A DNA stretch of 64,000 nt from Casuarius casuarius (GCA_003342895.1 PTFA01000158.1:2315330-2379329); one strand, 5' to 3'; counted from the first letter of the stretch, positions 37,553 through 50,110 are shown. A program made the numbers and translations. The notes: generated by a model not told the origin, from the sequence alone.

Positions 37553-40500
37553 AAGAACCAGGGGTGGAGTATGATTCTCACATGACATCCTGAGTGCTCC
37601 ATTCGGTTCTGGATGCACCCAGATGGACTAAGGGGGCAGAATATATCATGTCAGCATGGCATTTTCTCATTGACATTCCCCAGTTATTGACTTTAGCCCG
37701 TGTCATGGGCCAAAAGAACTGTAAGATCTGCTTTCAAATTCTGTGGTTGACCCTGTATGCATCCCTCAGAAAATTCATTTAATTTCTCCGTAAATCAGGA
37801 CAGAGTGTCACTAGAGGGATGGAGGAACCTATGGCAGAATCATTGTAAAACACTCTGCAGAGCTAAAGAAATATTTCAAAGCAAAATAATCTGAAAAGTT
37901 ATTCTGCCAAGCTCTTTTCCACTCTGTGAAAATAGACAGGAGAATTTTTGTCTGTAAGTGGAAAGTATTACACTTTTGCTTTGGTGTGTTTATATTTAGT
38001 TTTAGACAGATAAACAGATGACAGGTAGGGATATATTTACTCCATTTTCCAGAGTTAATATGTTTATAACTTGGATAATTTTGGCAGGTTGCCACACATT
38101 CTTTTCCTGTATGTAAAAACCCTGAAAATGAAAAAAGACTTACAAAATTCAGGATGTTTGTTGTTTCTAACTGGAGATCTTAATAATTGCAGTCCAGCAA
38201 GAACACGAGCAGTAAAGGATATACATCTGAGGCCTTGACCAGTAGCTCATTTCACTGATTTTATTTAAGTACTCTACATGTGGAAGAGATTGAACACATT
38301 AACTGAAAAATTAATTATATTTTTGATTTTCAAATTTTAACATATGCCTTAAAATTGTGCTGAAAATCTAGTAGGAAAAATGTTTATTGCTGCTGGAAAT
38401 GGGCCATGGTGGGATACAATTTGCTACTTTTCAGTTAAAGATAAGCAGTCGTTTTTTGGCTAACAATCCTAAGGAGTCAGCCAACCAAATCTTTTTCTAT
38501 TCGTAAACACAATTCTAAATAAGCCATATATGTTGTTATCCCAGCACTGCTGGAAGGTTTTTGGTTGTATATACAGCAAAAATTCAATCCAGGGAGCAAA
38601 ACCTTCTATATTTTAAGAATATATATCATGTTTTGGGGCCTGCCCAAAAGCAAGGATATCTTACTGTTAAAATCATCTCCCACAGCTCAAGCAATTGTGG
38701 TATAATTCTTAACTTTAACAATCAAGATAAACTGTAAAGTGAGAGGGTTTAAGACCTTAAGGAGTCACAGGATATTCCGGGTGCTGCTATGAAAAGTAGT
38801 TCAACACGAAGTGCCTTTATGTGGCTCTACCTTTGTTGAAAAGACTTCTAGCGTGTGCCTACTTGATTCATGGTATTTCTGCATGCCAGGATTGTGAGGA
38901 GATTACAGAGCTGCTCTGGTATTGGAATCATCCTAAGTATGTTTGTGCAGCAGTCCTCCTGATCTAATTGCCTTGGGGGGCAAGCTGGAGCAATTAATCA
39001 TGATGAGTGTGCTTTGATATGTGCATCTTTGATATGTATTACTGTGGCTGTTTAAAACTCTGGAGAGCCAGTGTGTTTCAAGTGTCTGCAGGAGGTAAGG
39101 GTATGCTGCATGGCAAATTAAGTATAAGCTAGTTGTTGGGCAGGAGCCCTAGAAAATGGAGGACTCTCCCAAAGACATAGAGAAAGCCTAGATAAAAGAG
39201 GAATACTCTTTGGGTGTAAGAAGGGAAGAAATGGACAAGTTTCTATTGTAGTAGTGGGCTAGCTCTACTTCAGGAGACAAACCATGGCAACAGAAGGACA
39301 AATCCAGAAGAGCCCAAAAGTTAGATTTGACAGTGATTATAGGTTCAATTGTTTTTGTGTAGTTCTATTTATTTCTTCTATTAGTAAAGCAAAAAGAAAA
39401 TAAAGTTTTAGAATGCTGTGTGAAGTCTTTAAAGGTTGTCATAGAGTGAGGATGAAGAATCCTGGCAAATCTTGCAGTTTAACACAGTTTAGTATGTTGC
39501 TACACCAGGCTGTCTTGCCTCTCTGCTGCTGGTTATCATCCTTGTAGCAAAGGTTAGCAGAATGCAACATATGCCCATCTCCTGGTTGATCCAGTTTACC
39601 ATCCTCTGCGATTCTCCCAGATCTCAGAGGAACAGGAGAAAAGAGTGTGCCCACAGACTCTGAAACAGGACTCTGCAGAAATCAGGATCTTCTGGTGCAG
39701 GTGGCCTGAGAAGCAGCACACTCATCAGTGTCCACATAGAGGAAGAAGAATGCCGCTATAGAGGAAGAAGAACGCCGCTAATGCCAGAGCTCTGTGTACC
39801 ACAGGCTGGCGCGTTATCCCACATCTGCTTATTGATGTGCTAATTGTCCCTTCCTCCAACATCTGCATTGGCAGATGTCAGGATCAGAGTCAGGATCTGG
39901 GGTGAAAAGGATCCAGCACAATGAAACTAGATCAGGTCTAGCCTGACTGTGGCTACATTCAAGCATCTGCTGAGAAAAACAGTCAGCTAAGCTCTGGTTC
40001 TAGTTAAGGTTAATAATAGCCTCTGTTTAAATAGATAATTCCTCCACACAGCTGGTACTTAAAATCAACATACAGCTTCTTGGTGCATTTAACTTTGGTT
40101 TGCCTGAGGAATCAGCCATAAAGAAGCTAGTCCCCTGCTAAGTCTTAATTATTTGCTGAATGTACTCTTTTCTGCATGCTTCAATCAGCTTCCAACTCAA
40201 TACTTCGAGGAAGTCTGAAACTGTTCAGACCAAATCCAATTTGCCAGGATCAGGTGAATAGTCCCAGTGGTGAAAAAAGCTTTTCTAGGTGAGCAGAATT
40301 TGGCTCTCTGTATGGTGTCTATTTCCTTTAAGCAAACACTCGTGTTAATCTCGGTGCCGCAACCTTTACTGAGTATGAGGATACCTGTTTCTCTACCTGC
40401 CTAGTTCCTCTGATCTTTTACATGGTGCTAATCCCTGAGTTATACAGGTTTGAATACTTTATTGTCAAATTTCATCTGTTGGGTAAAGTGTTACCAATAA

Positions 40501-42097
40501 AAATATAATTCATCTACTAAAAAACCTGTTTATAAAGAAATATTTGCAGAAAATGGATATTTTTCAGAGATAAGGAATCATGTTTAATGGGCTGCACTTG
40601 AGTGAGGTTGCAGAGAACACTGTGCATGTTATGATGTATCTGCCATTTTGGTAAAGCACTCATCCTTAAATATTGTGGACCTAAGAGCATTATTGACCTC
40701 TTTGGAGATGGTTTGTACCCAGGTTTTAGTCTCAGCTAACAGTCTGAAATTGATTGTCATGGGGAGTCTATCATGTAAAGCACTCAAAGGCGGTATCCTA
40801 TGCCAGTGCAATACTCCATAGGATATAGAGATGATCACAGCCACACTGGAAATAAGGGAGCTGGGAAATATCTTCCTTATCATTCACTAATCATTTGCTG
40901 CTATTAGAGGAATTAATACTACCTTTACTAACTCCATTTCTGGTAAGGAAAACCTCATTAAATACAACTTCTAAATATATACAAAGTTTATGGCATAATG
41001 GGCTGGCAGCAGAATTCTATAAGGAAACAGATATTTTAAAGGACACACGAACAATACTGACCAAGTCACGGCTGCTGTCACCCTTATGGTGTACCCCACT
41101 GAATCCAGTCATGGCTAATCCTCTGCCCTACTTTTAGTGGGGCTCCCTAGCCACACAGCATACAGAGTGTGTGCCATGCTGGCCACCACTGATGGCCTCT
41201 TTTCTCCCCTCTTTTAGCCCCAGTTGTTCCTTACCTGGTGAAACGCAGACTATTTACCATGTTCACAGATTAGGGTCAGTGTTTCAATATTCAATTTAAT
41301 TCTCGGTCTTATATAAGTGAAAGCAAATTTTGTCTGTGCGGTGTGCAAACATGGTTGCTGCTATTTTGGGGAGCATTGTTCTATGCCCGTTTTGACTAAA
41401 GTGACTAATGTGAGGAACGCATGAACTGTAGGAAAGAGGTCAGTTTTATCAGAGGCCCTCGGGGTATCATCAGAATACCTCCTCTATACCTCAGGCCATC
41501 TGCTATGGCATCTAATAACCTCGAGAGAGCAATGAACAACTCAGACTGTTATTTAGGGCTGTGTTCTGACTGCCTGTTCTGGCTGCTATATAAAATGAAT
41601 CTCCAATTACAGTGTCTGAATTCACATGAAAAATGAGTAATTCAAACCTTTGGCTATTAAGGGCTGGCGTCCTGTATTGCCCATGGAGCAAGGTAGAGGT
41701 AATACTTAGACCACCAGCAAGAGGTGCCTCAGTTCAGCATTATGACTATTTCTTTCCTGTGATGCTATAGGGAATTAGGGCCTGACAGCCCCAGAGCAGC
41801 GCAAGGTCTGAATTGCTCATTTTGAACTTAGATGCTGTACCTGGTCTCTCAGTCCATCTTAAGTGTCACAGCAGGCAGGCTGGCCGAATACAGCCCTCAT
41901 CCTCCTTCTACTCTGCTGGGACGGTGGAGGGAGGGAGGGAGAGGAAAAGCCATCTGTGCATCCCATCAAGTGGAGGAGGAACAGGGGAAAAAGATCCTGC
42001 TGCTTTCTGCTCTGAGTTTCCATGTGTGTAGGAGTGCTGAGTGGGATAAGGGTGAGAAAGAGTGATGGAGAGTGAAATTGAAAGGGAGAGAGAGAGA
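37553..42097. other. No established gene
   Basis: The stretch is unique and AT-rich. It contains the 22-bp duplication at 39737-39780 and GA-rich sequence from about 41928, which continues past 42097. No frame exceeds 90 codons or has convincing splice boundaries. Confidence 0.45.
39737..39780. repeat. 22-bp tandem duplication
   Basis: Two adjacent 22-bp units (tagaggaagaagaa, then tgccgcta in the first and cgccgcta in the second) differ at a single base. Near-identity suggests a recent duplication, and such a site is often polymorphic in length. Confidence 0.95.
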
Positions 42098-42160
42098 TGC
42101 CATAGAAGTCAGTGGGAGTTTTGCCACCGACCATAATGGGATTATGATTTAGGCCAGTCC
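42098..42160 (+). repeat. Short ancient dispersed repeat (unclassified)
   Basis: The sequence gtcagtgggagttttgccac with gaccataatgggattatgat aligns to the complement of 5604-5665 (gggagttttgctattgactt), so the window itself holds two diverged copies. I recall the 'aatgggagttttgcc' type motif as widespread in reptile and bird noncoding DNA, but cannot attach a family name. Confidence 0.42.
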
Positions 42161-42621
42161 ATGGGGATTTTAATGAGTCAAATGAAGACAGTTAAATAGT
42201 TTAAGCAAGCTATGCGCAGACTCCCTTCTCAGTTTCCATCCTGCTAAGTAAGCGTACCAAATCACATCCAGTGTCCATTAACCAAACGATATCATTAGCC
42301 CCCAAAGAGCACTTCTCTTCTGGCAGGGCTCTGTGACAGGCGGCCGCCAAAAGCACTCTGCAGCTCATGGCTGAGGGGAGATAATGACTAGACTGAAGTA
42401 CAGGAACTCCTATGAATCACTCAAAAATTGGTATTAATACATACGCAAATGTATTTGGACGGTGTGAAAATCAGCCTGTACCGTCACAATTTTACCACGT
42501 GACACTAGATTTTCTTTTCCTTCCTCAGTGACTTGGTTCTCTGTGAGAGCTATACAAGCAGAGAAGCTAGGCTGTTCAGTTAACCATCACAGAAACACTG
42601 ACCTGGGGCTTAAAAACAGCA

Positions 42622-42643
42622 CAGACAGGTGCTGACCTGTCTG
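42622..42643. other. Perfect 9-bp inverted repeat with a 4-nt loop
   Basis: The arms cagacaggt and acctgtctg are exact complements around gctg. A related word, acaggtcagacagg, occurs near 42726. It could form a cruciform or RNA hairpin, but no transcript is known. The stem is too short for a microRNA precursor. Confidence 0.6.
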
Positions 42644-44103
42644 CATCCAAGAAAAGATCCTCTCAGGAGGTTTGTTAACTGATCCCATCACCTGTTGCGC
42701 TGATGGGTGGTACCATCCGGGTTGGACAGGTCAGACAGGGAGCACAGACCTTTGTTCAATGTTATGAATGAAGTCTTCAGTCTTGGGCTTTAGAAACTCT
42801 CAGCACTCCTGAGTTTTTCCCAAGATCTCAAAGCAATCTCCTTGTTCTAGCCTTGTCTCTTGGGCTCAGTCATTCTGGTCCCTTAATCATCCATATTATA
42901 TAATTTGCTCTTGGGTTCCTAGGGAAACTGGAAAGATCAAGGAAAGACAGGCATTGTTAAGGCAGCCTTATTAAGCACACAAAGGTCTGAAAGCAATGGT
43001 TCTGGGACTCTGAACAAGCATTATTGACCTCTAACATAGGTGCTGTCGCCTTAACTTAGTCTAATAGTTAGGCTTTTAAATCTGAGCTTGTCACTCTAGC
43101 TTTATAGTCAATGGAGGGAAGTAGACAATTTCGGAGGATGATTGCTTTCATCCTAAAACAGGCCTCTAATATAAGACAGATGAATTGCCCTCTGCAGCTG
43201 CCTATTTCTCTGCCTTGATTATGAAGAGAGCCTAGGATACCAATCTTAACAGCAAATGTCTAACTTTTAAGTGCCTTAATTAGGTGAGACAAGATGGGAG
43301 GAGATGTTCCAAAGGCCACTAACCTCAGTTTTCTCCATGTAAGAGGGCTGCCCAAACTGGAAACGCTATCCCTCAGAACTGATTGTTTTCAAAAATAAGA
43401 GCCACGTTGGACTTAATCCATGAGAAACAATAAGAAGCAGGTATAAAAGAACAAAAATGAATAAACTCACACAGACTATAAAACTGATTTTCTTAGAACT
43501 TACCAGGGAAGTCTGACATTCAGGATTCTATATTTATTCTGCAAAAGCAGATGTCACAGTCCCAAGGCTGACAGAGCATTCCTTACCTTGCAGTAGGCAA
43601 TTAGGAAATCATCCAGCTGTGTGATGGGAAACATAGAAGTGCACTATCAAGCAGCTCCATGGACAAGGGGACAGAAAGCTGTCTGCTTTCTCTCTCGCAG
43701 TGGTGGCACCACACGGAGAATCTGGTTTATAACCCTCAATGTGCCTGGCATTCAGTCCCACAGAGCCACTACAAGGTTCTTTTCCTCACTTAAAATTTGT
43801 TTAAATCTAGGAAATAGAGATTGTGGGGGCCATAATAAACCCTATGCCCATGCCCTGCCTTGGCAAAGGTCCTTTTCCCATTGCATTATCACCTTTCCTT
43901 CCCTTCACGCTAGGAAACCCAGGGAGCTGGTACACAATGAGATTCATCCAAGTGATAACTTAATTTCAAACAACATATTTTGAAATGACAACATCAGGCC
44001 AGTTTGAGGTCCATGAATACAACTGAAATACTCGGTGCATCACTTAGAGACAACATGAAAGCCAGGAAGGTCACCTGCTCCCTGATCCTTTTGAGGAAGA
44101 GGA

Positions 44104-44277
44104 ATGTCTCTTGTCAGTGCAACGGGGAAAAAAATAGCACCTGAACAGCAACTGGCATCAACACACACGCAAACGGCAGCGACCTCGGATGTTGTCAATA
44201 GTGGTGGCAAAGCAGCTGGGAAGGAGGCTGCTTACAACCACATTTGTATCTCGACTCTTCAAGGAGCTGTTATTTTT
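44104..44277 (+). other. Possible 5' coding exon (58 codons to a consensus donor)
   Basis: An ATG in fair context (G at -3) opens a frame of 58 codons that runs exactly in phase to tttttgtaagtat, a consensus donor. The peptide begins MSLVSATGKKIAPEQQ and continues through a threonine/serine/alanine-rich part to a hydrophobic end. Six CpGs fall within the segment, more than in its flanks. The base before the donor is T, which is less favoured. No homology is recognised. Confidence 0.17.
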
Positions 44278-45384
44278 GTAAGTATCTTACCTCTCTGATG
44301 ACCCTAAAATAAAATGCAGGGGATAATTGGACAATGTTTATCTGTCAGAAACTGAGAATTTTAACAAAAGTGTCTGCCATTTCTTCTCCCTCCCCTCACT
44401 TAATATATGTTGCATGCATATTTATTAGGTAGCCTTTTAAATCCCTTTTCCTCTCCTAACAATTACATACATAATAAAAATGATAATCACAGTGGATGCA
44501 GACTGAATTTCCTTTCCCTTTAACAGAAAGGATGGCCTGGTAAAAAAATAAATGGAGCTAATTAGTTGAATATAATTACAAATTCCTTGGAGTTAAAATG
44601 TTCTGCATACCAGCAGAAAATGCTACTTGCCATATGGTATTGGAACACTCTGGACCAAAGTCTTTTCCTCTACTATTTTCTGCAGACCGAGCATAGTCTT
44701 GGATTATTTGTGGCTTCCCAAGTGTTTGAGTTATGCAGGCTAGCTGACTGAGTTCCCCAAAGCAACAGAGAACCTTGCTTGCTTGGTTCACAATATATAC
44801 TAAAACAAAAGTTGTTTTTGAAAAGTTTTTAATAAAAGCCTAGGGTTTCACTTTTCAGAGGGTTTGGGAAACTTTCAGAAACTTTTCTTGTAAGAGCCCA
44901 ATCATGATCCCCTCACTACTGAACAATGCCTTATTGGCTGAACAGTGTTGCTATGTGCGGTGAGACTTTCTGAAGAGTCTTTGAGTAAGGTTATCAAAAG
45001 CTGGTATGAAATATCATGTACTTAGCATGGAAATTGCTTGGAATAAGGAAGTGGAAAAAAAGAAAAAACACAGAGACATGAATCTTTATTTAGTATGGGT
45101 TTTGGATTGAAAAAGTTAATCCGAAAATGGGAGTTTGCTATGTAGCTATGCCCATTATTTATTTATCCTTTCCAAGCTTAAATTTCAATCTTTCCATTAA
45201 AAGTTGACTCCTTTGCATTAAAGAAAATGGAAATGATGAACACCAAAGGGAGGTACAGTAGTTAAAAAATGTCATCAGATAAAGAACCTAAGGCAAGTAA
45301 CTATGTCTTCTGCTTAAAAATAGTTTCTCTGTGGATTTCTGTCCTTATCAATGATTCTCCATTGTTCATAGGTAAGATACAAGG

Positions 45385-45402
45385 AAAAAAAAAAAAAAAA
45401 AA
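45385..45402. repeat. A18 homopolymer
   Basis: Eighteen uninterrupted A residues. I examined the preceding 300 bp for a processed pseudogene or SINE body and found none. Confidence 0.97.
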
Positions 45403-46590
45403 GCCCTGCTAAGAAATAGTCATTCTGATCTCTTAGATTTATCTCTCCCTGGGAAATTGCTCTCCAACTCCGAAGCTTCTTTTCTTGTTGTGAGGCAGAT
45501 ACTTAGGGACTCATGCTACTGCGAAGAAATGCTAACTTAGAAGTGATGTAGCAGTTCATTTCCAGGCTGTAAAAGTATGTTCTGATCTTACAAGAACAAC
45601 ATTGCCTTAATTACAGTTTTAGCTCTGGTTTTGGTCTTTTCTTTAATTTTATGGCCCTATTAATGTTATCAGGTCAATAAAGCTAGCAGTATCTTTAAGT
45701 GAAAAACTGGCAATGAATGTTTCCAAGCTTCATTGCTCAGGGAGGATAATTATTGTGATGTGTAGATTTTCCTCTCTTGAAAGTAAACACTTATATCACA
45801 TGAATAAGTAGGTCATCATTTTGGTTGTTAAATCTGTCAGACTGGCAAGTTGTTTTTCTCTCTATCCAGCATGTAAACTGAAGGTGAATTATATGTATGA
45901 TCAAAGCCAGGATTAGGAATTCTGAATTGCTGAAGAAAATAACAGACATGGGAGAACTCCCAGAAGTACTGCTAGTAACTTGAGGGGCTTTGGGATTCAA
46001 AACAGCAGGCATTGACAATATATATCCAAATTAGAGATGATCATGCAGATTGGCTTATGCTGCTCAAAAATTTGAAGTTTTAACTTCTTTATACTGAGGT
46101 ATCCAGTGATCACGAAATGCTATACAATTGTTACCACAGATCTAATATGTACTCATCCAAATTTCATGGCAAAACTGAACTGAATGTGAATAAATCCACT
46201 TATGAATATCGAAAACATTCAATATATTTTTTATTCATATTATCTTTTGTGGGGATTATCTGTGGCATGTTTCCTTTAGAACAGGGAGTCAATGTGATTA
46301 AAAAAGATGAGGAGAAAATCCGTTCATGTGCCATTGCCGTTCTGGCATCATTGAAATCAAAGTTTTTCTTATTTTTAGAATGGTTGGTCCTGTCTCAGGG
46401 AAGTGCTTGACAATATTCTCAGGACTATTCTGAAGTTTTGAGGACAGTGAGAAATTACTGGAAGGTGGAAACTGTCAGAGAGCAGGTCCTAACAGTAGCA
46501 GGCTTTAAAATATGATCCAAATTTTCCATTTTCCATTGAGAAAATCACAGATGATTTGCCTCTGGCTGGCTGCATGAAGTCAGCAGCTCA

Positions 46591-46915
46591 GAATCATAGA
46601 ATCACAGAATCGCAAAATGGTTGAGGTTGGAAGGGACCTTTATAGACTACCTAGTCCAGCCCACTACTAAAGCAGGGTCACCTAGAGCAGGCTGCCCAGG
46701 ACCATGTCTGGTTGGGTTTTGAATGTCTCCAATGATGGAGACTTCACAACATCTCTGGTCAACCTGTTCCAGTGCTCAGTCACCCTCACAGTAGAAAGTT
46801 TTTCCTTAGATTCAGACAGAACTGCCTGTGTTTCAACTTATGTCCTTTACCCCTTGCCCTATCCTGGGCACCACTGAAAACAGCCTGGCTCTGTCTTCTT
46901 TACGTCTTCCCTTCT
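46591..46915 (-). mobile_element. CR1 LINE 3' end, minus strand
   Basis: The plus strand begins with gaatcatagaatcacagaat and ggttgaggttggaagggacc, the complement of the CR1 terminus. It continues through gcagggtcacctagagcagg, ctgcccaggaccatgtctgg, tccagtgctcagtcaccctc, a gtagaaagtttttccttag block and ttgccctatcctgggcacca. About 325 bp of 3' region are retained. This is one of the best-preserved CR1 tails here and probably one of the younger ones. Confidence 0.92.
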
Positions 46916-48277
46916 GACTGATTTAGCTCCCAATTTTTACTAAAGCAGACTTTTTCAGGAATTCTCAAAAATGTTGGCATTTATTCTGAAGCAAATCAAA
47001 TTAAAAAACAGAAGCTCTCAACATTGTCCATAAGTTCGAAATGTCCTACTTGATTCATGGCCTACCCAGCCTCTAGGTCCCTTCATTACAAACAATGTAA
47101 AATGCCATCTTCGAATATGTCTGTACGAAATATGTCTCTACTACTTGATGTGGCACGGTTCAAAAAGGTAAGCATCGTACCACAGATAGCTCAGTTTCTA
47201 GAAGCAGACACTGCGCTTAGTGTAATTAGGTCTGCTTCTTAACTTTGCTGACTAGTCAATGTACAGCTAAAATGCATCTGCTGTAGGAGTTAGTCTGGTG
47301 CAGTTCCTCAAGGATCTTCTCATCTCTCCCTATTACATGGCGCAGACATGCTCTTTGGTTCCTTCCTGTCTCCAGCCAGGCACAGCTCACAACTCAGTCA
47401 CACTGGAGACCGGCATGCTGAAATATTTTGATACCGTCAGCCTGATTTTCTGTTGCTGTGGACACTGAGCTGTCATTGCCTTGTCAGATGTCATTTTCAC
47501 CTGGGCAAAATGGGTGTAATATACTATAAACCAGAGTGGTTAGTTGTCATTTCCAGTCATCTTCTTTATGAGGGTCTTAAAGTGGATGCAAATGTAATTT
47601 AAACTTATCTTAAGACTCCTTTATACAGCCAGAGCACTATGTTCAGGTCTATGCCATCCTGCTCTGTGTACTATTTCAGATAAGGATATTTTCTTTTTTC
47701 TTTTAACTCACATAATGACACTCCAGTGCTATCAATGTAAGAGATCTTCATATCAAACATCCTTACAAGAAAAGAAAAGTTCCTTTTATGCCTCTTCAAG
47801 TGAGGAATGAAAATCCCTTTCTCTAGAGCACAGCTGCTGACAGACCCAGTCCAAGCATTGCAAATTCAAGTATCCACACATGCCACTTATTCTGTTGGAA
47901 TCTGTCGACCTGGCATATGTTTAATTGCTATTACTATTATTATTGGTTACTGTGTGATACTAAGCAATTATAGAATTTTCCATCCCTGCCCACAGGATGC
48001 TCATGAATTAACTCGAGCATGGCAATTCTATTACTAATTTACAGTTTCCTGAGGCCCCAATTCAGACTATTGAACTGACAATGGACAAAGACACAGAAAA
48101 AACAAATTTCTGAAAAACACTGCTGTAATTTAAGGTGAAGGGAAGTAAAGGGGGTAGGTCAGAATTAGTTTGCATCATGCAGAATTTACCCACTTGTCTC
48201 AGTCCAACCCAGAATACCAAAGAGATGAGTTTATTTGCTTATAGCCTTATTAACCAAGAAAAGATGGGAGAAAATTG
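46916..48277. other. No established gene
   Basis: A short frame from ATG 47057 runs 37 codons in phase to a consensus donor (aaaaag|gtaagc at 47168), but the start context is poor and the peptide is unrecognised. Fragments such as cagcctgattttctg near 47448 hint at old dispersed repeats. Nothing firm. Confidence 0.4.
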
Positions 48278-48520
48278 TTCATCATCATTTAACAGATGGT
48301 GAACAGAGTCACAAAACATTAGGATTTCAAAAGCCATTTAGAAGCCTAAAGATGCAGATGAGCATGAAGTGCGATTTCTGAGGTTAAAGTTAGTGCGTAT
48401 GTATGTCATGAAGCGTCTCACCTCCTCCACAAATATGGCTTGAAAAAACTTACCCAAGGTCACTCAGAAGTCTGTCACAGAGTGTACAGGATGACAGGTT
48501 GCATACTTGGCCTCTAAGCA
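48278..48520 (-). mobile_element. MIR-like remnant, minus strand, interrupted
   Basis: Two blocks in the right order match the complement of MIR. The first is catttaacagatggtgaaca with gagtcacaaaac (48286-48318); the second is acttacccaaggtcactcag with aagtctgtcacagag (48448-48493). In MIR these blocks are nearly adjacent, whereas here about 125 bp separate them. The spacer carries ttcaaaagccatttagaagc, which looks like another old repeat, so this may be a nested insertion. The downstream part is vague. Confidence 0.55.
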
Positions 48521-49779
48521 CAAGGATATTTCTGCTATTTTGAAAAGAGATTTCCTGTTGATACAACAGCAAATCCCCATCCTCGCCTCAGTATTACATA
48601 CGGGCCTGACTAGACTTAAATGGTGCATCTTCTTGGTGCTGTTTCTCTGCCCCAGGGAAAATGTCCCACCTTGTACTCATAGGACAAGGAGCTAGGTTGC
48701 CAAAGATCAGTTATACTTTAAAAATGGCTTTATCTGATTACCACATCTGTCTACCAGTAGTGGCAGTAGAATCCTTCCCTAAGTGTGTTTCAGCAATGAA
48801 TATAGTCATTGCAATCATAAAATAGCTAAAATCCATAAGGACATAGACTTTTAGGTGGTAAAAGGACAGCCTTGCTTCAGTACTTTGAACTGCTGCAAGT
48901 CCTGCTGTAGTGGAAACATAATATGGGGCAAGCTGGACATGGTTGCCATGATTAGGTGTGCATTCTCACTCATAAAGACACCAGAAGTATTTCTAAAGAG
49001 GCTTACACATTCCTAAGAGTACCATTCATGTCATTTGACTAGATAGCCTATCACAAGTAACGGGGATCATTTGCCTCAGATTTTCTGCAGCAAAAGCACA
49101 TCTGGAATCAGATAAAAGAGAAACTGAGAGAAGTTTGGTAGGTGGGGGCCAGTGTTCCAGCTTGGAGAGTTTTACACATATAAAGTATTCCTTGTAGCTT
49201 TACTCAACAGATTAAAAAAAGATGGCAAAAGAATGTTGTCTTATTCACGCAAAAATGAATTCCTCTCATTGCTGTGTCAGATCACTGCATTGGAACAGAC
49301 ACTTCAGGCCCTGTTGCTCCCACAACAGAATGACCCTTAAAGCAGCCCTAGGGCTATGCAGTTACAGTCAATAAAATAAACCAGCTCAGAACACTGTCAC
49401 AGTCCTTTCAGATTTCATGTATTGAGCATGAACCTTCCGTAGTTGGTTTGTACTTCATGGCTCTCCTCCAACAGACTTTCCTCAAATACTTTTGAAACTC
49501 ATTTCCATGGCTTCCCTCCTGCTCCATGATCCCATGTGCTCAGTGGTACACTGTCTGGCCTTTGATCTGCTGATGGGCTGCACCTGATAGTTTGCGTCAG
49601 AGGTGCTGAGGAGCTCTGCTAGGAGTACCTCCTTGTTCAGCCTATACGCACTGTAATTTGGCTAACATCGTAGGAAAGCTAAGCTTTGCCATCCCAAAGG
49701 TTGAAGGAGTCGAGGCCGGTGTACTTCTTGACACAGAAATGGGGAGAAGGAAAAGCAGTGGAAGAGCCTTACAGACACA

Positions 49780-50110
49780 GATAGTCTACCCTGCTGCTAT
49801 GGGAGAACATAAAGGATGGGAGCGTTGATGGAGATGATGGGTGCCTGTTCCTCCCCAGCAGTGATGACCATCTCAAACACTGTGATGGCTCTGTAGTACG
49901 CATCTAGTCTGGCTTTCTAGGGCTTAGATGTAGTCAATAGGACCATAAATTTCTTGCCTCCTCCAGGAAGCTGCCTTAGTTTGTCTCACCTGTTTTTGGT
50001 CATATAGTCCATTACACAGTGCACCTCTGTGATGTGACTTTGTATGGTGCTGGCAATGCAGTGGCAAAAACAGAAGATACCTGAGAAATCTTTCATCACT
50101 TTTCAGACAG
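49780..50110 (-). pseudogene. Possible decayed coding relic, unidentified
   Basis: One minus-strand frame from about 50100 to 49795 reads as protein-like, with only two stops in roughly 100 codons. Segments are GIFCFCHCIASTIQSHITEV, then KLRQLPGGGKKFMVLLTTS, then ARLDAYYRAITVFEMVITAG and APIISINAPILYVLP. Beyond 49800 the frame is lost, though a neighbouring frame gives CVKKYTGLDSFNLWDGKA. I do not recognise the source protein, and other frames here are also fairly open, so this may be coincidence. Confidence 0.17.

Larger units (their letters stand above)
42161..46590. other. No established gene apart from the 44.1-kb candidate
   Basis: A GC-only palindrome ggcggccgcc lies at 42339-42348. 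A 120-codon frame at 43621-43983 contains a good acceptor-like site (ttctctctcgcag at 43687-43699) but no recognised product. The rest is AT-rich unique sequence. Confidence 0.45.

Noticed and set aside
37805..37825. CTCF-like word tcactagaggga (and a similar gtcactagaggtc near 61130)
   Set aside because: Each matches only part of the CTCF consensus and lacks the final GC-rich half.
45100..45402. Possible retrocopy ending in the A18 run
   Set aside because: The upstream 300 bp show no open frame, no polyadenylation signal at the right distance and no target-site duplication.
47057..47167. 37-codon ATG frame ending at a consensus donor
   Set aside because: Poor start context and a peptide too short to judge. 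Consensus donors occur by chance every few kilobases.
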